Below, piece by piece: positions 12,801-21,800 of a stretch of DNA of 64,000 bases. Every line of letters starts with the position of its first letter. Positions within the stretch are counted from its first letter, which is position 1. The DNA lies in contig CM023448.1 of the NCBI GenBank assembly GCA_013339765.2, positions 28,410,242-28,474,241 of the forward strand, read 5' to 3'. This DNA is from Haemaphysalis longicornis (lineage: Eukaryota; Arthropoda; Arachnida; Ixodida; Ixodidae). A program made the position numbers and the translations under genes. The notes beneath the pieces were generated by a model. That model ran no database searches. It was not told where the DNA came from and saw only the letters and a list, made by a program, of their open reading frames with translations.

Positions 12801-15800
12801 ATCTGCTGTACACCAAGCACCTTTAAAACATTCTTCCCTTGGCAACATAAGATGCCCGGCATGAAACAATGATTATGTTCAGCTTTCTAGGTAGTCCCTC
12901 AACCCAGTTAGTGGCATTTCAAAATTGGCCCATGAAAAACCTTTTAGGAATGAATAAAAAAAAAGGCCAAATGTGTTTTTCTGCCTGAGCAAGGACAAAT
13001 AACTACAGCCGTAGACTACGTTTCGTCATTCGAGTTCCGTCGTAAAAGCAGCAAGCGACGTATACAGGCCCAGCTGATACAGCCACGATACTATGTTAAC
13101 TTGCTGGCAACGCGCGCGTGTAGCATACGCAATGAGCGTGCACATGTGTAGTCGAATCACGGTCCACGCCAACGTTACCGAAATGTATGCTCCCCACAAT
13201 GCTAAATCTAATTAGTGCTAGAACAAACTGCCACACACATGACAAGTAAGCATTGTGAGAGGGCGTCCAGGCAAAAAAAAACAATTGGAGGGCCCAATTG
13301 AACCTGTCGAAAACACAATTGGGCCAAATGGAACCATTTGCATTTTCAAATGGTTCCATTTGGCCCAATTGTGTTTTCGACAGGTTCAATTGGGCCCCAA
13401 TTGTTTTTTTTCGCCTGGGCGGTACGCTTCTCGAGTCAGAAACCACGAGCTCCTTCCCGTAGCAGAGACAAGTGTCAATAGGGCTTGGTTCCACAGTCAG
13501 CACTGTTAAGCACTGGATTCCACCGACAACATGCTTGCTCAGGCGCGATTGTTGGTGTTAATGAACCCCTTTGTGGTTGTAGAAGTGAGTACACTACGCC
13601 AAGACATTTGTGCTAGCCTGTTAGCAGTACTCGCACTGGTCACCCCAAAATACAGTGATCTGCCATGACACTGTGCTTTTGTTTATTTACACAGTACCCA
13701 CAGGGCCTGAGGCATTACAGTGGCAGGGTAGTACAACAAAAAAAAGTAAAGAAATAGGCAAGGCAACATAAGTGTCACAGCTACAAACATATAAAAAAAA
13801 ACACAAAAACATGCAAATCGTGCACACATACATGAAATTGTAAGTTTAGAACGCTACGACAACATAGTAAAGAAGGCATCATTGTTATGTACACTAACAA
13901 TCTAGTGAGGTAGGCGGTTCCAATCCCTAATGGCTAGAGGGGAAAAAAAAGGTTTTTTTAAGCGCATCACTTTTACAAGTGAATTCGCGGAATTCAAACT
14001 CACGATCTAAACGTGTTAGAATGCGTTGCTTGTATCTGTGTATATGCAGTGCTCAACATGTTCTGATGCCCGCTAGATAGCAAACTGGCTCCATCGTGAA
14101 ACGCTACATCCCTGAAACACTGCTGAGGAACCAAAGGCAGCGAGGTTGTTCCCCGTGCCCAATGCAGCGCAAGAGGCAGAGAGGGGCCGCTTGCCTGGGT
14201 TATGAAGAAGTCGCCGTGGGTGATGGAGACGGCGCCAAAGTTGGTGTACTTGAAGAGCCGGTCCATGATCCACATGAGGCGCTCGGTGACCGACGGCTTG
14301 CCCTGGAAGGAGGCCATCAGCAGGGGCACGTCCGCCGTCGACTGGTGGTTGACCAGCACCAGGGACCGCTCCCCGTAGCACTCGCTCACGTCCTCCCCCA
14401 CCTCGTCCACTGCGAGGACACGCTCGGTGAGCCACTCTTAAAGTTCGCTTCACTGCTGTACACAGACGCATTGCTGGGAAGAAGGCGTTTTTTGAAACTG
14501 GAAGGCCCACGTGACTTTATTGAATACCTCCACAAGAACCCATGCTTCCAAAAAGAGTGCTATACCCCAAGTGCCTCTAAAGTCAGGTTCACCGCTAGGC
14601 ACAAGTGCTTTGCAGGGAAGACATTTTTACAGGTAAAGTATATTTGGTCTGATAGAAAACTAACTAGGGAGGCCCAAGGGACTTGCTATTAAATGCCTCT
14701 GCCGGAGTTTCGCATTACGCTTACTTAGAAACACTTTCAATAGTATACACAAATGCACTGCCGAGAAGAAATCCCTTCTCCAGGCAATATAAGGTGTTCG
14801 GCACCAAATTATGAAGGTGAGAGCGCCTTTTATTAAAGGAGCCATGAAGAGAAAATGCAACTTCGTTTAATTTGAAAGAACTAGGATTCAGTATCTCACT
14901 CAGCTCCATTACAGCCACAAAAGATGCGTTTTAATGAAGAAAATGCAAGAAGTACTGAAAAACTTTCAGATTTCGCACCACAGTGACATCTTATGGAGAA
15001 GAGTGATGTCATACGGGCCAACACTAAAAGCAATTTTCAGTGCGTTAACTGCACGTTAGCAGTCAAGTGATGTGGTCAAATGGAACTAGAGGCCCCATTA
15101 CAGACGTCCAGTCATGTGTCTTCGCGACCGGTCAGTTAGGAGGCATCCAATCACACAAACAAGGTTCTGTGACATCATAGAAAAGTTGCAGGAAATTGGC
15201 TAGGGAGTCGCCACGGCTTCACACGTTTTCTTTAATATGTCCGTTATTTGTTCGAAGATTGCGATGATATTGGCATCAATTGTTATCGGGGCTAAGCAGT
15301 CTTTCTAATAAACTCAACTTGCATTTTGTCTTCATGGCTCCTTTAAAAGCCTTTTCCCATGCAGCAGCAGACTGACATATATGAAGGATTACAGACAGAC
15401 AGTTTCCTCGTAGAGTGCACGTAGAAATGAGCCTGGGTGAACCTGGAACTGCACACCGGTTTCTTACAAAGGCTGTAAACTGCAGTCCCTTTTAGACATC
15501 ACGCCAAGGGGACATACGAGCTTTAACCCTTCTAAATTGAAGCTTTGAAGCAAAACTCACAAGACGGCCATCACGGCAGCTGGAGCACACACCGAAGCCC
15601 CGTGCATACACATTCGCACACAGCCCACCAAACATGCCAGCTCTAACTGCAAGCTATGCCTAACGTGGCAGACAGACGAACTCTTGAATTCGGCGAAGCA
15701 TTGTGGGCAACCTCGGCTAATGCAGTGACAGCAGAGGCCAGTTGTTAAAGGAGCCATAAAGACAAAATACAAGTTTGTGTTATTCGAAAGATTTCGTGTT

Positions 15801-18800
15801 TCATAGTGTCCCCAGCGCTTGTCCGAATGCAAATGATGCTTTATTCACTGAGAAATTAATTAATTTGGGTTAAAATTTTGATTTCCCCATTAAATCGTGC
15901 TTTTTCGTTGTCTGCAATGACACCAGAGGGCCTTGTTTACGCTTAGTGAACCTAGATGGCGCCACCACACCGTGGCAGGCCGTTCTCTGCCTATGGTTTG
16001 CGAACGTATTTCTACCTGGCTTGTTTTGTTCATGGAGACAATCGTTTCGTGAAACATGGTGCTCGCTCAACAAATATAGTTACGTAAGACATTATCGCTT
16101 GCATCAGTCAGCCAGTGTCGTCTGAAACAACCCCAAAGCCCTGTAGTCCTGTGCAGCTATAACAAGCATAGCGCGCTCAGTACCAACAGCAGTGCGCATC
16201 GGTACTTCTGCGTTTACGTGTATTTTCGTAACTTTTGCTGTTTGCCGCACCATTCCTACTGCTGTAAAATGGATATGCATTACATTTAGGCGCAAATAGC
16301 TTGTTCGGCAAGCTTACAAGCTCTGCCAAATTTGTGTTTGCTTTTGCCGGCCTTCGCCAATCGCAGAGCAGGCTGGTATGACATCATAGGTTCTGTTGCG
16401 GGAAATGAACTAGTGTGTCGTATGGCCATTCCCTTTTTTCCTAATTATGCAGCTTATTTGAGCGGCATAAGTTCACGTCAAAAGTGGTGTCAGTATGATT
16501 CTAACTAGGCAATCTTTTGAATGAACCAAGCTTGTATTTTCTCTTCATGGCTCCTTTAAGGTGTACTTGGGATATTTTGAAGCACCATGTTCCATGACGC
16601 ACACGCCGCGGTGGCTCAGCGGCCAAGGCATCGTGCTGCTGAGCCCAAGGATGCGGGTTTGATACCCGGACGCAGCAGCCGCTCTTCAGATGGAGGCAAA
16701 AAACGAAAACACCCTTTGTGTTTCAGAGATTTTGGCGCACGTTAAAGATCTCCTGCAGTCGGTCAAACTTAATCCAGAGCCCCCCCCACTACGGCACGCC
16801 TCATCACGTGTGCAGTGTCAGCGCATTAAACCTCATAATCAATCAATCTTTCATGAAGCAAACAATGCACTGAAGAACTGGACAAAAAAAAAAATGGCTC
16901 CGGCTTAGCGCACCTAAACTTGGATATGCAAAGCAAAAGCGTGGCTCAGTCTGGCTGAGTCTTGGTTTTTCGCTTCAGGTTAACCTTTGATTTAGCTGTA
17001 TTGCCGACCATGTGTCAAAGCCGTTCGGTACCATGCAACATTCACAGAAGGAGGCCGGGCGAGCGCGGTGTTCATTCACGACGAATGCACTGTTCCTCTG
17101 TTCATTCACTGTTCATTCATGACGAACGCAGAATGACTGAAAACGGGGCCTTGTGCGCAGCGCCGATAGTGGGACCGGCGAATCACGTGATGCGCTTCGA
17201 GGGGTGTGTCGCGAGGGTTGCGTCTCGAGTCAAAAAGTCACCTTGCGCATCGTTTGTGAAATCGCTGGACGAAAGTAGTAGCTTTGCTTTAAAAGACGAC
17301 AGGGTTTTAGAATAGCGCTCTGCACGATGCTCACCCAATTCTTTGGGTCTTTCATTTTCTCTTTCAACATTAAATTGCGGCGTTTAATCTGCCAAAGCGT
17401 CATGCGGGCTATAAGGCTGAGGGCTCTTCCTGATTGCTAATTTCAACCACCGGGAGAATGTTTCTGCGAAACAAAATTTGAGGTCCACCTCAGTGCAGCC
17501 GCAAGGCTACCAAGGAAAGCTGTGCAGTTTCCCCAGAAACTTCGCAGTTGAAGAAAAATTCACCCTAGTTTAGGATTCCGGACCCAGAATCCAGGATGTG
17601 GAATCCGAATCCAGAATATAGAATCCAGGATCCAAAATCCTGGATCCAGAATCCTGGATCAGAACGAATTTTCCTTCAACCGCGAAGTTTCTGGGGAAAC
17701 TGCACAGCTTTCCTTGGTAGCCTTGCGGCTGCACTGAGGTGGACGTCAAATTTTCCTTCCAAAAAACTTACTCCACCTTGAGGATTTCCCAAAATCTGGT
17801 TGATTAACATTAGCATTGGGGATGTTTCATCTGCACCGAAATCTTGACACACAGGCATTTTCGCTTTTCGCCTCCACCTGAAAATCGGGCACTTCAACCC
17901 GCGTCCTTGGTCTCAGCAGCCCAACAGGTTAGCCACTCAGCCACCATGGCAGGGGCCTCTTTCAGCCTGATTCCGTAGCCTGTTCGAAGCATCCAGTGCT
18001 GCGCAATAATGTCCTCACGCGAATTCAGGCTCCTTCCTCTAAAAACAAAAAAAAACATTGGCGCACCGTGCACTGGTGGTGCAAGGCTGGAAAAAACAAC
18101 AGAGTTGGCGGTTGACCTAGCTTCTCCCACACACTGACAGTGGATCTCAGAAAAGAGGGAGCAGGAAGAGCAAGTCTACGCACGTTCCCCACACGCTGAG
18201 CGGCAACCCAAGACTGACACCTTTAACATTAACAGCTGCCAAGACTTCGTCGCCGCCTTAGTCAAGCCCACTTACACTCACCTTCTTCTGACCCAACCAG
18301 GGATTCTCTGTTTCAACGACCCTGCCCCGGAGTTACCAAGCTCCATTGACCAAAAACGTCCCATGGGCAACACAACGGCCTCTGGCTCTACGGGGTGAGC
18401 CCTGAAGCCACCAGTGCACCATGGGTTCACCGTGCCGAAGACGATGACGAAGGTGGGAGCTTCTCACGTGGCGCACGCTTGCATGCGCTCGTGGTTTTTT
18501 TAGGCCATGCCGGGCGCCTCTCACCAGAGGGAACTTTTTCTCGTGGGCTTTCTTTCCTTTTTTGCTAATTCCGACTGGCCAAGCTGGAGCTTACACAGCT
18601 CTGCTGTTAAAAGGAATCAATCCCTGCGACAAGGAGGATTTGAGCAGCACTGCAACGAATCCATGTCTTGCGCTGCGATGAACGCTTGTTTTGCACAAAC
18701 TCCGAGGCATTCGGAATCACATGTGGGGTGGTACTACTGACCCCATAGGTGCTATGTGCCCAAAAATTCCCTGAGAACTTAGGTCTGCTCCCATGCTTTG

Positions 18801-21800
18801 AAAACAAAAGAAGAAAGCCCGGGGTTATCGAAGACTCCTTTACTGCAGCACTGCATTTGCATCTCTCTCTTCTTTCTCTTCGTAATTTGACGCAAATTAC
18901 TCCGACAGGCAAACTCGCCGCAACAGCGGACTCAGCTCCCTCTCCGCAAGCACTTGTTCCACACACGTGCTGCTACGTGCACCTTTCACGAAGCAGGCTA
19001 ATTTTGGCTTCATCCTGCCAGGGTGCTGGGTTAGCACTGAGGTAAGTGCGCTACCCTTCAGGTCTGGCAACCTCGGTTAACGTCATACATGAACACAAAT
19101 GTGTTTTTATTTATTTTCTCTTACAGCAGCGGCCATTTTGGTACCGTTCGTGTTGACACCGCCGCCATCGCCAATGACCACGGTCACTTTTCCCCTTTGA
19201 TGAGGCATCTATGGCTTCTGCCCTCAGAGCAATCACTAAATTATTTTCCTTTACTCCAGAGGGCGAACAGACGTATCTCAATTAGCCTGCCATCTATCGA
19301 CAGAAAGCTGAAGTAGTAGTAAGCTGGTTGAAGCTGCTTCCAGTGGCCATGGAGGAAATGCCATCGTAACATTGAGTAAACAAAGACTCAGTTTAATGGA
19401 GGCTCCACCACAGTACACGGCACTTTACGTTTGCCAGTAAATTAATCGACTATGAAAAGAGTGCCAGACCCCTGGTCACTCCAGTTTAAAAATGATAGTC
19501 CCTTTTGGGCTAATAAAAAAAAATTTTAGCCTGTCGGTATGTCTGCCTGTCTGCGTGCCTGTTCCTAATTTTAGCCTGCTGGCAAACAGTGGAAATGAAT
19601 TCGTGAACGAGAAGTTTACATAGGCAGAACCTTTCCAAACCACTAAATCTGGTGGCAGTGTATATACTTCTCAACATTTTTGGGAAAAAACACACATAAG
19701 GTGTAGTTGAGGCAAAATATCGATACACAGGGTGGTTTTTGCAGCTTTCTTTTAATTGAAAATACTTGGCTGCTTGATTTTTGCGGACAGCAAACAAAAA
19801 ACAATATGCATTGAAAGCATTGTTAATTGACCAGATTTAGGCAAAATTCCAAAGGTGGAGTAAGTTTCTTAAAAAAAAAAAATTTAACATACACCTTTGG
19901 CTGCATTCATTAAATTTTCCTTCGCGTTTTGATCAAAAAATACAGAAAGCGCTCACACCCGTGGCCCGTGCCTTATGACAGCATTCAAAGAAGTGCCAAA
20001 GAAGCAAAACATTCCAGTAGATGGCGCGTAAAATTGGATTGACTGGAGCAAAACTTCACTGTGTTTATCGCGAGAGGAGCGAGACTGGAGGGGAAGAGCG
20101 TGACAGATGGGTAGAAGGCAGCAGAACAGTATCGCCTGTCGGCACATTTGCAGGAAAGTGATACGGGGCCATATTTTTGTTAACCCCATCAACCTTGTTG
20201 GGGCACAACAAACGTCCGAGAACACTGGTCCTGTCTCAAGAAACATAAAAAGCAGATCGTGTGCTGGCCATGAAAAAGAAGAGACGCCACACTTGGCCGT
20301 CAAACTCGAAACTGCATTGCGCAAAATGCTGCACTCTTTCCGTACACATGAAACCCAACTTCTGGCCGAGCTGATAGGGAGACCGCATGCGGACCATGCC
20401 AAGACGACGTGATAAAGTGCTGTTGGCCCGGCATTTGGAGAAAAGGAAAAAATACGAAGAGGACCTTATCGGTGATTCATGCGGTGATAGGAATATCGAG
20501 TGGGATGCCAAGTAAGCACAGAGAATGGCCACCGAACGCATTTCTGACTGAAAGTGGACAAGGTTGGTGGAAAACGACCAATAAAATGTTGCGCTAGTTT
20601 GAGAAACAGGAGTCACAAATACCGCAATGCAAGCAAATGTCCTTACAACCACACCGTTAGCAGGTGCACAGCCAAGATAGATAGATGGGAAGGCATTTTT
20701 CAACTTACAAATAAAAAAAACAGCATTTGTCCAAAAGGTAGGACCTTAATACTTGTGCTATGTACTTCAGTCATTTTGAAAACCACGCCAATTCATCAGA
20801 GATAGCAGCAAGCTTTTATATACGACAAATGCCCTAATTCAAACTGTCCTTCAATTATTGATAAACTCCTGTCCTTTACTCAGCCTCTGCTTGAATACGT
20901 ACTGCAGACAATGATAAACAAATAACAAGACAAGAAGCGCAAGCAACCCACATTCAGGTGCTACATCCTGTCTGACTCATCTCAGCCATTCGCAGTCAAT
21001 GAAAGGTTGTTTCATTATCACGCACGGCCTTCCTGGTGGGCCCACCATGACATGCTGAAGCAGCCTACACACAAACAGGGAGATAAGATTAGATAGTATG
21101 ATCCTGCAATCACTCACTACATTGGCAACAAAAAAAAAAGACAAATCTCCACCCTACGGGGCTGTGTTCTATATCAAGTTCAGTGGCCTCGTTCACGTTC
21201 CGGGGTTTCGTTGCTGTATCTTCTTTCCTAGCCTTTGAACTAACACAGCAGTCATATCTAAGTCACCCAGTGGCCGGTGAATATCAATTTGCAATCAGTA
21301 GAGATTGCGGAAGATGTTATGCCTCACATGCAATATCTCTGAAAAAAAAAAACAGCCGTGTATCTGCTCCTTTCGTTGCGAATGTTGAGGAAAGACGATA
21401 GCCGACTGGCGCCCCTGCCAACTAAATGCCTTCCCTTCTGTTTCCCGCTCACCTATCATGCTGTTCCTCTCCCGTCTCGTTCCTAGGACCCAAGATAATG
21501 CGCTAGAGGTTTGCTGAAGTAAATTTAAATTTACCCATTCCACTCCCCCAAATCCGTGTTTCGATGCCAGCGCTGCTGTATGGTGGAGACAGCGATGAAT
21601 CGAGGCGCCCCACTACGACACGTTTATAGAACCACAATGCCCTACTGCACGAGCATTCTAAGCAGAACGTGGATCCAATCTAGTGGGAACCTTCGTGCTA
21701 TAGCCGTTTGATTCTTAATGCCGCCAGAGGTGGCGCAGGCAACAGCAGGCGACGGTTTCTGCCAGTTGATGTAGTATTTCATTGCTATTGCAAAAACCAA

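Noticed and set aside
14096..14692. 198-codon plus ORF
   Set aside because: It is antisense to LPGAT1 exon B, whose minus frame is strongly conserved.
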